Source: Micromonospora parathelypteridis
GTDB taxonomy: Bacteria; Actinomycetota; Actinomycetes; Mycobacteriales; Micromonosporaceae
Direction: 5' to 3'
Length of the DNA: 64,000 bases
NCBI RefSeq assembly: GCF_014201145.1
Contig: NZ_JACHDP010000001.1
Span: forward strand, 6,634,001 to 6,698,000
A program made the translations under genes and the position numbers. Shown piece by piece: positions 16,693 to 25,887 of the stretch. The notes below the pieces were generated by a model, which saw only the letters and a list, made by a program, of their open reading frames with translations, searched no databases and was not told where the DNA came from. Position 1 is the first letter of the stretch. Every line of letters starts with the position of its first letter.

Positions 16693-17277
16693 ATGCCTGA
16701 ACCGCGCGCCTTCTGGCTGGACGAGCAGTTCGACCGCGAACGCGGCACCGACGGGCGCGGCCGGTACGAGGCCGAGGTGATCGCCCGGATCGACGAGTTC
16801 GCCGACAGCTGGAACGACTTCGCGCCGGTCGCGTTCGCGGCGACGGCCTGGCGGGTGGCGAGCGAGTTGTCGCCCGGCTTCGTCCGCTGGCATCGGCGGA
16901 TCGTCGCGGCGACCTGTGCCCGCAGCCCGTGGGACGGCAGCATGGTCTGCGCGGTGACGATGGTGTCCCGCTGGCCGGCCGAGTTGACCTGGACGAAACA
17001 GTGGCAGCGCGACCGGGGTTGGCGGGACTGGCCTCAGGTCTTCGGTCAGTTCACGACGCCGACGGAGCAGGATCAGACGCGCAGCCCGCATCTGCGCGCG
17101 CTGCTTCAGGTGGAAGCCCCGGTCCCGCTCGACGATCTGCCGCCGGCGCCCGGGGGTCCGGACGACGACGTCGCGTCCGCGGCGCGTCGGGCCGTGGTGG
17201 TGCTCGTTCGGGAACTCAACGACCTGCTCGCGCCGATGATCGGCCAGCTCGAAGCCGGGGTGCCCGCGGACTCCTGA
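16693..17277 (+). CDS. Hypothetical protein, unknown
   Basis: A soluble 194-residue protein (MPEPRAFWLDEQFDRERG...) with many Trp residues (WNDFAPVAF, WHRRIVAATC, WTKQWQRDRGWRDWPQVFG) and a helical C-terminus (AARRAVVVLVRELNDLLAPMIGQLEAG). There are no membrane segments and no recognised motif. I chose ATG 16693; a TTG two codons earlier is the alternative. Strong third-position GC and a short intergenic region on both sides support a real gene. It lies 67 bases ahead of the acyltransferase-type gene on the same strand, which has its own promoter. Confidence 0.65.
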   Translation: MPEPRAFWLDEQFDRERGTDGRGRYEAEVIARIDEFADSWNDFAPVAFAATAWRVASELSPGFVRWHRRIVAATCARSPWDGSMVCAVTMVSRWPAELTWTKQWQRDRGWRDWPQVFGQFTTPTEQDQTRSPHLRALLQVEAPVPLDDLPPAPGGPDDDVASAARRAVVVLVRELNDLLAPMIGQLEAGVPADS

Positions 17278-17332
17278 GTCCGCGGGCACGGAGTTTCACG
17301 TTCCGGGCGTCCACCACCGACCCCCTCGCCGG

Positions 17333-17338
17333 TAGGGT
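17333..17338 (+). promoter_or_regulatory. -10 element, leaderless
   Basis: TAGGGT plus six bases (CGTCCC) precedes GTG 17345. Confidence 0.6.
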
Positions 17339-17344
17339 CGTCCC

Positions 17345-18289
17345 GTGGATCTGGACGCCATCGCCTCCCGGCTCGGGGTGCCCGTCGAGGACGTTGACCG
17401 TGTGCACCAACTGGCTGGCGACCGGCCGTCGGCTCCGCTGCCCGCCAAGGCCGACGCGCCGGCGATCCTCGACCGGCTCGCGGTGCGGCCGGACGACGTC
17501 GCCGAGATCATGGCGGGCTGGCCCGACCCTGATTCGCCGCTGTGGACCTCGGAGCTGCGCTGGCTGCTCGACCGCTCGATCGCCCTGGTCCGCGCCGATC
17601 TCGGCGGCCACGGCTGGCTGTCGCCCGGTCCGGAGCTGCCCCGCGACCGGGGTCCCGCCTGGCGGCACCTCTACGTGTACGCGTACCTGGCCCTGGTCGA
17701 CGTCGCCCGGGACTACCACCGCGACCACGGCATCCCCGATGCCGTGTCGTGGTTGAGCCTCGCGGACCTCGGGCGCAACCTCGCGATCGATCGGCGGATG
17801 CGCCGCGAGGGCTGGCCGGTCATGCAGAGTTGGCTGACGCTGCACGTGCGCGGCAGCGTCTACGAGTTGGGCCGGCTGCAACATCACCCTGGCGACGCGG
17901 CCATCGGCCTGCACGTCCCCGACGCGGGACCGCTGACCCCGGAGGCGGTCGCGGCGTCGCTCGACGAGGCGCGTGCGTTCTTCCCGCGTCACTTCCCCGA
18001 CGAGCCCTACACCGCGTTCTCCTGCGGCTCGTGGCTGCTCGACCCGCAGTTGCTGGAATACCTACCCGAAGGCTCCAACATCGCCCGGTTCCAGCAGATG
18101 TTCGAGCTGGACCCCTACCAGGAGCAGGACGGTCCGGACGCCGACGTCGAGGTGCTGCGTTTTGTGTTCCGCACCCTGAGCACGCCGCTCGACCAGTTGC
18201 CCCGCCGCACCGTTCTCCAGCGCGCGATCGTCGACCACCTCAGGGCCGGCCGGCACTGGCACTGGCGGCACGGCCGCTTCCCGATTTAG
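17345..18289 (+). CDS. Acyltransferase-domain protein, GNAT-like C-terminus
   Basis: A 314-residue protein of the actinobacterial group annotated as acyltransferase-domain proteins: an all-helical N-terminal domain (about residues 1-135) and a GNAT-like C-terminal domain (about 140-314). Landmarks are AWRHLYVYAYLALVDVARDYH, RREGWPVMQSWLTLHVRGSVYELGRLQ, ARAFFPRHFPDEPYTAFSCGSWLLDPQL and HWHWRHGRFPI at the end. Substrate and acyl donor are not known to me. GTG 17345 fits the leaderless -10. The name is from memory of close relatives; the coding call itself is certain. Confidence 0.8.
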   Translation: MDLDAIASRLGVPVEDVDRVHQLAGDRPSAPLPAKADAPAILDRLAVRPDDVAEIMAGWPDPDSPLWTSELRWLLDRSIALVRADLGGHGWLSPGPELPRDRGPAWRHLYVYAYLALVDVARDYHRDHGIPDAVSWLSLADLGRNLAIDRRMRREGWPVMQSWLTLHVRGSVYELGRLQHHPGDAAIGLHVPDAGPLTPEAVAASLDEARAFFPRHFPDEPYTAFSCGSWLLDPQLLEYLPEGSNIARFQQMFELDPYQEQDGPDADVEVLRFVFRTLSTPLDQLPRRTVLQRAIVDHLRAGRHWHWRHGRFPI

Positions 18290-18328
18290 CCACATCCGCG
18301 GCCGGCAGCGCCGACAGTCGATGGGCTC

Positions 18329-18367
18329 GGTGGGCCCGGCCCGGTCACCGACCAGGCCGGGCCCACC
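18329..18367. terminator. Bidirectional hairpin terminator
   Basis: Perfect 13-base arms 18329-18341 and 18355-18367 (GGTGGGCCCGGCC and its complement) lie between two convergent genes. There is no T-run, as is usual at this GC content. Confidence 0.75.
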
Positions 18368-18372
18368 ACTCG

Positions 18373-21204
18373 TCAGTTGGTGGTGAGGATGAACTTTTCC
18401 CACGAGCCGACCGCCGCACGGTTCGCGATCAGCGATCCCGCTCCGGCGTTCTCCGCGGCCACGATCTGGTTGTTGACCGTGGCCCGCAGACTGACCGTCC
18501 CGTCCGAGTTGGTGATGAGCTGGAAGGTCTCCCACGGACCGATCGCCGTACGGTTCGCGATCAACGGTTCCGCGCCCGCGTTCTCGGCGGCGACGTAGAG
18601 CCCATTGGCGCGTGACCGCAGGGCGATGGTGCCGTTGCCGGCGTCCACCCGGTCGAACTGCTCAGTCGTCCCGATGGTGGCCTTGTTGGCGATCAACGGG
18701 CTGCTGCCGACCGCCGAGACGTACTGGTTGTTGACCTGCGCCCGGAGGCTGATTCCGCCGATGGGGCTGGTGGTGCCGGTGGCGAAGGTGAACGCGTCGA
18801 CGTCGAACAGGTTGCCGGAGCCTCCCTTGAAGACCAGGTACAGCGTGGTCGACGCGGCGGGCGGGTTGCTGATCGCGCCCGACACCTCGGTGAAGGTCTC
18901 CCAGCTACCGGTCACCGGCACCGTGACGGTGCCCAGCAGGGAACCGGTGGCGGAACCGGCGCGGACCTCGATGGTGCCGCCGGCCCCGGCCGAGGAGACC
19001 CGGGCGGTGAACCGGGTCGCGTTGGACAGGTTGTACGGCTGGTACGAGATCCAGTCGTTGTTCTCGATGAACCCGGCGGTGCGGCCACCCTCGGCGCTGG
19101 CGTGGTCGGCGAGTTGGACGCCGGACTGGGCGCCGAAGTGCTCACCCTGCCGGTGTTTCGGTTGCAGCGTCTTGATGCTGTGCGTGGTGAGGCCGCCGTT
19201 GTCGGTGTAGGCGGCGTCGAAGACACCGTAGATGTTGGCCGCGGAGTCGTGCTCACCGTCGGTCGGGACGGTGATCGTGCCACTGCAGCCGGTCTTCGAG
19301 GTGATCTGGTGGGCGTGGCTGTCGTGGCCCAGGGCGTAGGTGAGGCTCACCCTGGAGCAGTTGATCGTGCCGTCCTGCGGGTCGCTCACGGAGATCTGGT
19401 ACGGCACCGTGTCACCGAAGGTGAACAGTTGCCCATCCGCGGGGGAGGTGAGCGTCACCGTCGGGGCGGTGTTGCCGACGGTGACGACCAGACTTGCCGT
19501 GCCGGACAGCCCCGTCGGGTCGGTGACCCTCAGGGTGGGGGAGTACGTGCCGTTGGTGGTGTACGTCTTCGTGGGGTTGGCCGCCGTCGACGTGGTGCCG
19601 TCGCCGAAGGTCCACAGGTAGCTCAGCGCGCCGCCCTCCGGGTCCGAGCTGCCGGCCGAGGAGAAGGCGATGGTCAGTGGGCTTGGCCCGGAGGTGGGGT
19701 TCGCCGAGGCGACCGCGATGGGGCTGCGGTTGCCGCCGCCGATGTACTCGATCCGGAAGAGCGCCTGGTTGTTCGCGCCGGTGCCGTAGTCCAGCACGTA
19801 CAGGGCGCCGTCCGGGCCGAAGGCCATGTCCATGACCTGGGTGCCACTCCACGGGAAGTCGGAGATCTCCCCGCGGGTGCCGTCGGAGTTGACCGCGATG
19901 GCCTTGATCCAACGGCGGCCGTACTCGCCGGCGAAGAACTGGCCGTTCAGCGACGCCGGGAACTTGATGCTGGAGTTGAGCGAGGCGTCGTACCGGTACA
20001 CCGGTCCGCCCATTGGCGACTCCGAGCCGCTGCCGAACTCCGGCGGCGATCCGGAGTCGCCGGCGTACCTGATCCAGGCCGGCTTCGCCGCGGGCAACGT
20101 GGTGAGCCCGGTGTTCCGGAACGAGTTGTTGGTCGGCCCGCCCGCGCAGTTGTACTTGGACTGCGATGGCCCGGACGGGAACGTGTACTCGCTGTATGTT
20201 TCGGCGGTCGTGTTGGTGCCGGTGCAGTACGGCCAGCCGTAGTTACCGGGCGCCGTGATCCGGTTGAACTCGACCTGACCGGAGGGGCCACGGTCGGAGT
20301 TGGTGGACCCGGCGTCGGGGCCGTAGTCGCCGAGGTAGACGACGCCGGTCGCCTTGTCGACGCTCATCCGGAACGGGTTGCGCATACCCATCGCGTAGAT
20401 CTCCGGGCGGGTGCCCGACGTGCCGGGGGCGAACAGGTTGCCCGACGGGATGGTGTACGAGCCGTCCGCCTGCGGCTTGATCCGCAGCAGCTTGCCCCGC
20501 AGGTCGTTGGTGTTGCCCGAGGAGCGTTGGGCGTCGAACTGCGGGTTGCGGTTGGTCCGTTCGTCGATCGGCGCGTAGCCGGACGACTCGAACGGGTTGG
20601 TGTCGTCGCCGGTGGTCAGGTACAGGTTGCCGGCGGCGTCGAAGTCCAGGTCGCCGCCGACGTGGCAGCACTGCCCACGGTCGTTGGCGACCTGGAGCAC
20701 GATCTTCTCGCTGCCCAGGTTGAGCGTGTCGTCGCTGTTGAGCGTGAACCGGGACAGCCGCAGGTGCCCCTTCCACTGCTCGAAGTCCGACGCCGAGCCG
20801 GTGGTCGGGGCGTCCCCGGACGGGGTGCTCAAACTGGGCGAGTAGTACAGGTAGATCCACCGGTTGGTGGCGAAGTTGGGGTCGACGGCGACGCCCTGCA
20901 ACCCCTCCTCGTCGTGGGTGTAGACGGACAGCGTGCCGGAGACCTTGGTGTTGCCGGCCACGTCGGTGACCCGCAGGACGCCGTTGCGGGCGGTGTGGAG
21001 CACCGAGCGGTTGGGCAGGACGGCCAGGGACATGGCCTCACCGAGCTCGGCCGAGCCGGTGGCGAGTTTGACCTGCTGATAGTCGGAGGCGGGGATCACC
21101 GCAGCCTGGGCGGTGGACGGTGCGGCCACAGCCAGGGCCACGCTCGCGACGGTGGTGACCGCCGCGACGAGGACCCGGGGCCAGCGCCGGGGGTACGAGG
21201 GCAT
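18373..21204 (-). CDS. Secreted PQQ-type sugar dehydrogenase with PKD, CBM6 and fascin-like domains
   Basis: A 943-residue exported protein. The signal peptide ends near TAQA-AVIPAS. Residues ~35-440 form a beta-propeller related to soluble glucose/aldose dehydrogenases (LAVLPNRSVLHTARNG, GDLDFDAAGNLYLTTGDDTNPF, GMRNPFRMSVD, AFGPDGALYVLDYG). A PKD domain (SYLWTFGDGTTSTAANPTKTY) and an Ig-like segment follow, then a CBM6-type module (GFIENNDWISYQPYNLSN) and a C-terminal beta-trefoil of fascin-like repeats with ENAGA and IANR motifs. The start ATG 21204 has an AAGGA site. It probably oxidises sugars at the cell surface or on polysaccharide. It lies 86 bases downstream of the ThuA-type gene, probably as one operon. 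Confidence 0.87.
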   Translation of the reverse strand: MPSYPRRWPRVLVAAVTTVASVALAVAAPSTAQAAVIPASDYQQVKLATGSAELGEAMSLAVLPNRSVLHTARNGVLRVTDVAGNTKVSGTLSVYTHDEEGLQGVAVDPNFATNRWIYLYYSPSLSTPSGDAPTTGSASDFEQWKGHLRLSRFTLNSDDTLNLGSEKIVLQVANDRGQCCHVGGDLDFDAAGNLYLTTGDDTNPFESSGYAPIDERTNRNPQFDAQRSSGNTNDLRGKLLRIKPQADGSYTIPSGNLFAPGTSGTRPEIYAMGMRNPFRMSVDKATGVVYLGDYGPDAGSTNSDRGPSGQVEFNRITAPGNYGWPYCTGTNTTAETYSEYTFPSGPSQSKYNCAGGPTNNSFRNTGLTTLPAAKPAWIRYAGDSGSPPEFGSGSESPMGGPVYRYDASLNSSIKFPASLNGQFFAGEYGRRWIKAIAVNSDGTRGEISDFPWSGTQVMDMAFGPDGALYVLDYGTGANNQALFRIEYIGGGNRSPIAVASANPTSGPSPLTIAFSSAGSSDPEGGALSYLWTFGDGTTSTAANPTKTYTTNGTYSPTLRVTDPTGLSGTASLVVTVGNTAPTVTLTSPADGQLFTFGDTVPYQISVSDPQDGTINCSRVSLTYALGHDSHAHQITSKTGCSGTITVPTDGEHDSAANIYGVFDAAYTDNGGLTTHSIKTLQPKHRQGEHFGAQSGVQLADHASAEGGRTAGFIENNDWISYQPYNLSNATRFTARVSSAGAGGTIEVRAGSATGSLLGTVTVPVTGSWETFTEVSGAISNPPAASTTLYLVFKGGSGNLFDVDAFTFATGTTSPIGGISLRAQVNNQYVSAVGSSPLIANKATIGTTEQFDRVDAGNGTIALRSRANGLYVAAENAGAEPLIANRTAIGPWETFQLITNSDGTVSLRATVNNQIVAAENAGAGSLIANRAAVGSWEKFILTTN

Positions 21205-21290
21205 GATCGTCCTTCCTCGACGACCAGGGCCGGGCGTGCGGGGGCGCACCACGGCCAGGTGGGGGTGGTGAGGAGCGAACCGGGGTGGGG

Positions 21291-22469
21291 TCAGCCGGTG
21301 ACGAGGTCGAACTTCTCCCACTGGCCGATGGAGGTCCGGTTGGCGATCAGCGCGGCGGCGCCCGCGTTCTCCGCGGCGACGTAGCGGTTGTTCACCGTGG
21401 CCCGCAGGCTCACCGTGCCGTCGGAGTTGCGGACGAGTTGGAAGGTCTCCCAGGCGCCGGCGCTGGCGCGGTTGGCGATCAGCGCGGCGGCACCGGCGTT
21501 CTCGGCGGCGACGAACTGCCCGTTGCTCTTGGCCCGCAGCGCGACGTTGCCGTTGCCGAGGTCGACCACGTCGAACCGCTCGCTGGTGCCGATGGCGCTG
21601 CGGTTGGCGATCAGTGCGGTGGTGGCGTTCGGCGCGCTCACGTACTGGTTGTTGGCCCGGGCACGCAGGCTGGAACCGCTGGGCGGCGGGGTGGTGGTGC
21701 GCGGCGAGCAGTCGGCCGTCACGGCGCCCGCGGCGACACGGAGGCCGCCGAGCAGCATCCGGGTGAAGTTCGAGTCGCTGTACGACGCCTCGGTGTGCCC
21801 GAGCCCCGTGTACCAGGCGCGTCCGCCACCGTAGGTCTTGCACCAGGTGATCGGGTGGTCGCCGCTCATGTTGCCGCCGCTGTACGACGACTCGTCGAGG
21901 CTGGCCAGGACCCGCGCGCCCGACCGGGGGTTGGTGCGGTAGTTGTACCACTCGTCGGAGCGGACCCAGGTGTCGCCGAGGTGCGCGGTCGACGGGTTCG
22001 TTCGGTCCTCGACCCGCACGGTCGCGGTCTGGATCGCCGGGTGCGAGTCGAACCACGCGCCGACCAGCCCGCCGTACCACGCCCAGCTGTACTCGGTGTC
22101 CGCGGCGGCGTGCACGCCGACGTAGCCGCCGCCGGCGGCGATGTACGACTCGAACGCCGTCTGCTGGGAGGCGTTGAGGACGTCACCGGTCGTCGACAGG
22201 AAGACCACCGCCTGGTACTGGGCCAGGTTGGAGGTGGTGAACTGGGCGGCATCCTCGGTCGCGGTGACAGTGAAGCCGTTGGCGGAGCCGAGCTGCTGGA
22301 TGGCCGCGATGCCGTTCGGGATGGACGAGTGGCGGAAGCCGGCGGTCTTGCTGAACACCAGGACCTTGGTCAGGGGTGCCGCCGAGGCCGGCGTCGGAAG
22401 GGCGACCAGGCTGGCCAACAACACGGCCACGCCGGTGATGAAACCTAACAAGCGGGAACGGGAACGCAT
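21291..22469 (-). CDS. Secreted ThuA-domain protein with fascin-like beta-trefoil
   Basis: A 392-residue exported protein, signal peptide cleaved near ASA-APLTK. Residues ~33-240 form a ThuA-like fold (glutamine-amidotransferase-like; KVLVFSKTAGFRHSSI, GGGYVGVHAAADTEYSW, ITWCKTYGGGRAWYTGLGH), a family linked to trehalose and other sugar use. After a Pro-rich linker (TTTPPPSG), residues ~260-392 are a beta-trefoil with repeated NNxYVSA, ALIANR and WETFQL units, nearly the same as the tail of the downstream dehydrogenase. ATG 22469 follows a GAGGAG site. ThuA and PQQ-type dehydrogenase domains are often linked or fused in actinobacteria, so a joint role in sugar oxidation is a fair inference. 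Confidence 0.86.
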   Translation of the reverse strand: MRSRSRLLGFITGVAVLLASLVALPTPASAAPLTKVLVFSKTAGFRHSSIPNGIAAIQQLGSANGFTVTATEDAAQFTTSNLAQYQAVVFLSTTGDVLNASQQTAFESYIAAGGGYVGVHAAADTEYSWAWYGGLVGAWFDSHPAIQTATVRVEDRTNPSTAHLGDTWVRSDEWYNYRTNPRSGARVLASLDESSYSGGNMSGDHPITWCKTYGGGRAWYTGLGHTEASYSDSNFTRMLLGGLRVAAGAVTADCSPRTTTPPPSGSSLRARANNQYVSAPNATTALIANRSAIGTSERFDVVDLGNGNVALRAKSNGQFVAAENAGAAALIANRASAGAWETFQLVRNSDGTVSLRATVNNRYVAAENAGAAALIANRTSIGQWEKFDLVTG

Positions 22470-22806
22470 GCACTTGCTCCTCTGCTGAGCATCGACCCGG
22501 GCGCGCGCGTCGCTGGACGTGCGGCCTCGCCGGGGCCGGTTGGCGGTGGTACGGAGCCGGGCCGCCGATGCTCGGCTGAGATGCTGCGGGTGGTGTCGGG
22601 GTGCGCGACGCTGCGCCGTGCGGGGGCGCTCCCCACCCGCCGAGGGGGAAGCGTCACAGTCGCGACCGAAAGCGCCAGGAGACGGCTGGCGCGACAGCGA
22701 CGACCATGCGCGATGGCGCCGCCAACGACTCGATCGACCAGTGTGGACGATCGAAGCACATCGACTTGCATCGCTGAGGCAGTAAACCTCCGATGTCTGC
22801 GCTCCG
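22470..22806. other. Intergenic region upstream of the thuA-type gene
   Basis: About 340 bases without a credible gene. It must hold the promoter of the secreted-protein pair (minus strand) and the 3' end of the alpha/beta hydrolase transcript. I see no clear operator dyad. Confidence 0.5.
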
Positions 22807-23520
22807 TCAAGCCCGCGCTCGCGCGCCTCTCGTGGCCATCAGGATGAGATCGGCGATCGCCTCCGGGTGGGTGACCATGGCGAGGTGCGAGGAGTCGACC
22901 TCGATCGTCGTCGCGTCCATCCGCTCGGCCAGGAACCGCTCCAGCTCAGGCGCCGTGGTCCGGTCCTGGGTGGAGATCGAGTAGTAGCAGGGCCTGTCCC
23001 GCCACGCGGCGGTCGTCGTACGGCCCTTGAAGAGGTCGTCGGCGATCGGCCCCTGTGCCGCGTAGAGGGTGCGCGCACGGGCTTCGTCGACTCCGCCCGC
23101 GAAGTCTTCGAGGAAGGCGCTCTCGCTCAGCTGCGCGTACCCGTCGTGGTGGACGACACCGGCGTTCGCCGGCGGCGTCGGATACTTCGCCGCGAGCGCG
23201 GCGTAGTCCTCGCCGGCGTCCGGCGCGCGGGCGGCGACGTACACCAGGGCGGTGACCCTCGGGTGGTTGCCGGCATCGCTGATGACCGTGCCTGCCCAGG
23301 AGTGCCCCACCAGCACCGTCGGCCCATCTTGGCGGTCGAGGGCGCGGTTGGTGGCGGCGACGTCCTCCGCCAGGGAGGTCAGCGGGTTCTGCACGGCGGT
23401 GACGGTCAACCCGGCCCGTTGGAGGATGGGGATGACGTCGGACCAGGAGGAGCCGTCGGCGTAGGCGCCGTGGACCAGCACGACATTGCGGGCGGGCTTG
23501 GTCGGGGACGTGTCGCTCAT
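22807..23520 (-). CDS. Alpha/beta-fold hydrolase, salicylate-esterase-like
   Basis: A 237-residue alpha/beta hydrolase. Landmarks are VVLVHGAYADGSSW (oxyanion HG), LVGHSWAGTVISDAG with the nucleophile Ser in GHSWAG, and SHLAMVTHPEAIADLI with the catalytic His. The pattern matches the plant methylesterase/hydroxynitrile-lyase-like group seen widely in actinomycetes. The start ATG 23520 (MSDTSPTKPARN) has a GGAGG site; the frame upstream lacks homology. The natural substrate is unknown. It appears to be monocistronic. Confidence 0.9.
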   Translation of the reverse strand: MSDTSPTKPARNVVLVHGAYADGSSWSDVIPILQRAGLTVTAVQNPLTSLAEDVAATNRALDRQDGPTVLVGHSWAGTVISDAGNHPRVTALVYVAARAPDAGEDYAALAAKYPTPPANAGVVHHDGYAQLSESAFLEDFAGGVDEARARTLYAAQGPIADDLFKGRTTTAAWRDRPCYYSISTQDRTTAPELERFLAERMDATTIEVDSSHLAMVTHPEAIADLILMATRGARARA

Positions 23521-23638
23521 CTGGACCTCCGCACGCGACGACGCGGGTGCCACCGCTCAGCCGCCGACGACAGTTCTCACCTGACACTCTTCCCTACGCC
23601 GGTCGGGTCGGTGGGCCGAACACCGAGGGTCCGGACCG

Positions 23639-24448
23639 TCAACGTGCCGGGTCCGCTTCGAGGGCCTGCCAGTCCAGGCGGTCCCGGTACAGACGTCGGA
23701 TGACGAGCCAGCTGACCGAGAACGGTATGGCTCCCAGCGCCACGACTCCCAGGACGCCGGACCCGGTGACGTCGAAGACCGCCCCCACGTCACCGAACAG
23801 TTGGGCGACCGTCTGGAAGGCGACGTGGAAGCCGATGCCCGCCCAGATGTCGCCGGTGGCGGCGCGGAAGGCACCCAGCAGGAGCGCGAAGACGGTGAAG
23901 AGCACGAGCCGGTCGACGGATCTGGCCGCCCCGGTGAGGAATCCGAACAGGGTGAACAACGCCGCCTGCCCGATGACCGCCTGCCACGCCGGCAGTCGGG
24001 TGGCGAGATTGTGCTGCAGGTAGCCGCGGAAGACGAGTTCCTCCGGCAGCGCCTCCTTCAGGAAGACGAGCACGACCAGCAACGCCGCCACCCGCAGGGC
24101 GTCCCCGACGGATGTCCGAACGCTGATCTCGACCCAGCCGAGGCCGAGGCAGAGCGCGAAGCCGACAGCGGCGGGGACGAGCCAGCAGGCCATGCCGAGC
24201 AGCAGACGCCGCCAACCGACCCGCAGGGGCGGCAGCCCGAGGCCGGCCCAGGGGCGTCGGTCGAGCAGACGGCGGGCAAGCACGACCAGGGGTACGACGA
24301 GCACCGTCGTGATGATCGCCCCGACGGCATGGGTCGGGCGATTGTAGTCGCGGTCGAGAAGAGCCCCGAGCGCCATCCATACCAGCACGGTGGCGCTGAA
24401 CACGATGATGATCCGCCGCGGCATGGCGAGGCGAGGTTGGGTGCTCAC
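23639..24448 (-). CDS. CPBP-family intramembrane metalloprotease
   Basis: A multi-pass membrane protein of 269 residues in the CPBP/Abi (CAAX-protease-like) family. The conserved EELVFRGYLQ motif (EExxxR) lies near residue 137, and the second motif GIGFHVAFQ with the metal-binding His near 209. At least six hydrophobic segments are visible (RIIIVFSATVLVWMALGALL, ITTVLVVPLVVLAR, CWLVPAAVGFALCLGLGW, VAALLVVLVFLKEAL and two more). Family members cleave or modify membrane peptides, some giving bacteriocin self-immunity. GTG 24448 is chosen because TACGCT (24456-24461) lies seven bases upstream; a GTG at 24451 is adjacent. Confidence 0.88.
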   Translation of the reverse strand: MSTQPRLAMPRRIIIVFSATVLVWMALGALLDRDYNRPTHAVGAIITTVLVVPLVVLARRLLDRRPWAGLGLPPLRVGWRRLLLGMACWLVPAAVGFALCLGLGWVEISVRTSVGDALRVAALLVVLVFLKEALPEELVFRGYLQHNLATRLPAWQAVIGQAALFTLFGFLTGAARSVDRLVLFTVFALLLGAFRAATGDIWAGIGFHVAFQTVAQLFGDVGAVFDVTGSGVLGVVALGAIPFSVSWLVIRRLYRDRLDWQALEADPAR

Positions 24449-24485
24449 CACGCGCAGCGTAGCCAGCGGCGTCAATGGCAGACCG

Positions 24486-25229
24486 TCACCGGCCGAGGAC
24501 GAGGTAGGCGAGGCCGAGGATGCCCCGGTAGCCGCCGACGTACTGGCGCAACCGGTCGTCGAGTTCCGCGCGGACGTCGGCCGCGCGGGGATCCTCCGGG
24601 TACGTCAGCAGCCACTCCTGGCGGCCCGCGAGCCAGGTGGATTCGAAGTCGTCCCACTCCCGTTGGTCTGCGGTGCTCAGGTGCAGCACCCGCCAGCCCC
24701 GTTCCCGGGCTGCCTCGATCAGCCCCGGGAGGGTCACGACGTCCGGGCCGAAGATCTGCTCGACCTCCGGCGGCGGGGGACGGTCCCAGTAGGCGTCTCC
24801 GAAGAGCAGCCTTCCTCCCGGTCGGACCAGGGTGGCGAGCGCGTCGAGGGCGGCGCCGGTGCCACCGAAGGCGTGCGCCGAGCCGATGCAGAGGACCCGG
24901 TCGGCCGGCTCCTGCCAGGCCGCCACTTCCCCCATGACGAAGGCGACGTGCCGGTTCAGCGACCGATCCGCGGCCAGCCGCCGCCCCCGGGCGAGGGCGG
25001 CGCCGTCGGTGTCGACGCCGACGCCCCTCGTCGCGACCGGGCCGGACACGCCCCCGGCGGCGACCGCCCGCAGCAGAAGCTCACCCCAACCACAACCCAG
25101 ATCGAGTACGCGCGCGCCGGGGCGGACGTCGAGTCGCTGCAGCAGCAACGCCGCGTGCTCCTGCGACAGCGGGGTGTTCCAGCGCATCCGCGCGTAGCGG
25201 CTGGTGGCGAGGTGGTCGGCTGACTGCAT
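24486..25229 (-). CDS. SAM-dependent class I methyltransferase
   Basis: A 247-residue methyltransferase with motif I VLDLGCGWGELLLRA (about residues 42-56), motif II GVGVDTDGAALARGR, and LCIGSAHAFGGTG followed by LVRPGGRLLFGDAYW. The C-terminal lid includes FGPDVVTLPGLIEAARERGWRVL. The substrate is unknown; similar proteins act on small molecules. ATG 25229 is chosen; CACCCT six bases upstream is a possible leaderless -10. It is divergent from the Mug-type glycosylase gene, 74 bases apart. Confidence 0.87.
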   Translation of the reverse strand: MQSADHLATSRYARMRWNTPLSQEHAALLLQRLDVRPGARVLDLGCGWGELLLRAVAAGGVSGPVATRGVGVDTDGAALARGRRLAADRSLNRHVAFVMGEVAAWQEPADRVLCIGSAHAFGGTGAALDALATLVRPGGRLLFGDAYWDRPPPPEVEQIFGPDVVTLPGLIEAARERGWRVLHLSTADQREWDDFESTWLAGRQEWLLTYPEDPRAADVRAELDDRLRQYVGGYRGILGLAYLVLGR

Positions 25230-25303
25230 CCGTTGAGGGTGCCAAGCGGTGATCGTCGGCGTGCGCCGGGTCCGGCACCCGGGAGTACGGCAGGATCGGT
25301 GAG

Positions 25304-25879
25304 GTGGACGCGCAGAGGTCGGGCCCGCCCCGGCGGCCAACCCCGCAGGAGGTGGCGGCGGCGGCCGGTCGGGGCCTGGCGGACGTGATCGGCCCGGGCC
25401 TGCGGGTGCTGTTCTGCGGCTTCAACCCGGGTCTCTACTCCGCCGCGGTGGGGTTGCCCTTCGCCCGTAAGGGCAGCCGGTTCTGGCCGGCCCTGCACGG
25501 TGGCGGATTCACCGACCGGGAGCTGCACCCGTGGGAACACGACGAGTTGCTGCGGCAGGGCCTCGGCATCACCAGCCTGAGCAACCGGGCCACCGCCCGC
25601 GCCGACGAGCTGACGTCGGCGGAGCTGGTGGCCGGGGTCACGGGGTTGGCCGTGAAGGCCGAGCGGTACCGGCCGCGGTGGGTGGCCATCCTCGGGGTGA
25701 CCGCGTACCGCATCGCCTTTGTCCGGCCCAAGGCCGAGCTGGGTCCGCAGCCCGGTCGGCTGGGCCCGGCTCGGGTGTGGGTGCTGCCCAACCCCAGTGG
25801 CCTGAACGCGCACTTCCCGCTGCCGGCTCTGACCGCCGAGTTCGCGAAGCTACGGCGTGAGCTGGGGGCCGAGGCGTGA
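25304..25879 (+). CDS. mug: G/U (G/T) mismatch-specific DNA glycosylase
   Basis: A base-excision repair enzyme removing uracil or ethenocytosine opposite guanine. The 191-residue chain contains the Mug/TDG signature GFNPGLYSAAVG (about residues 38-49; GxNPG with the catalytic Asn) and the second motif LPNPSGLNAH, plus GITSLSNRATARADEL between them. The length fits bacterial Mug. GTG 25304 is preceded by CAGGAT as a possible -10. It ends eight bases ahead of the convergent SRPBCC gene. Confidence 0.93.
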   Translation: MDAQRSGPPRRPTPQEVAAAAGRGLADVIGPGLRVLFCGFNPGLYSAAVGLPFARKGSRFWPALHGGGFTDRELHPWEHDELLRQGLGITSLSNRATARADELTSAELVAGVTGLAVKAERYRPRWVAILGVTAYRIAFVRPKAELGPQPGRLGPARVWVLPNPSGLNAHFPLPALTAEFAKLRRELGAEA

Positions 25880-25887
25880 GCTGGGGC

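Noticed and set aside
18373..22080. A single 1235-residue frame joining the dehydrogenase and part of the ThuA region
   Set aside because: The frame upstream of 21204 is shadow sequence; the real start with AAGGA site and signal peptide is ATG 21204.
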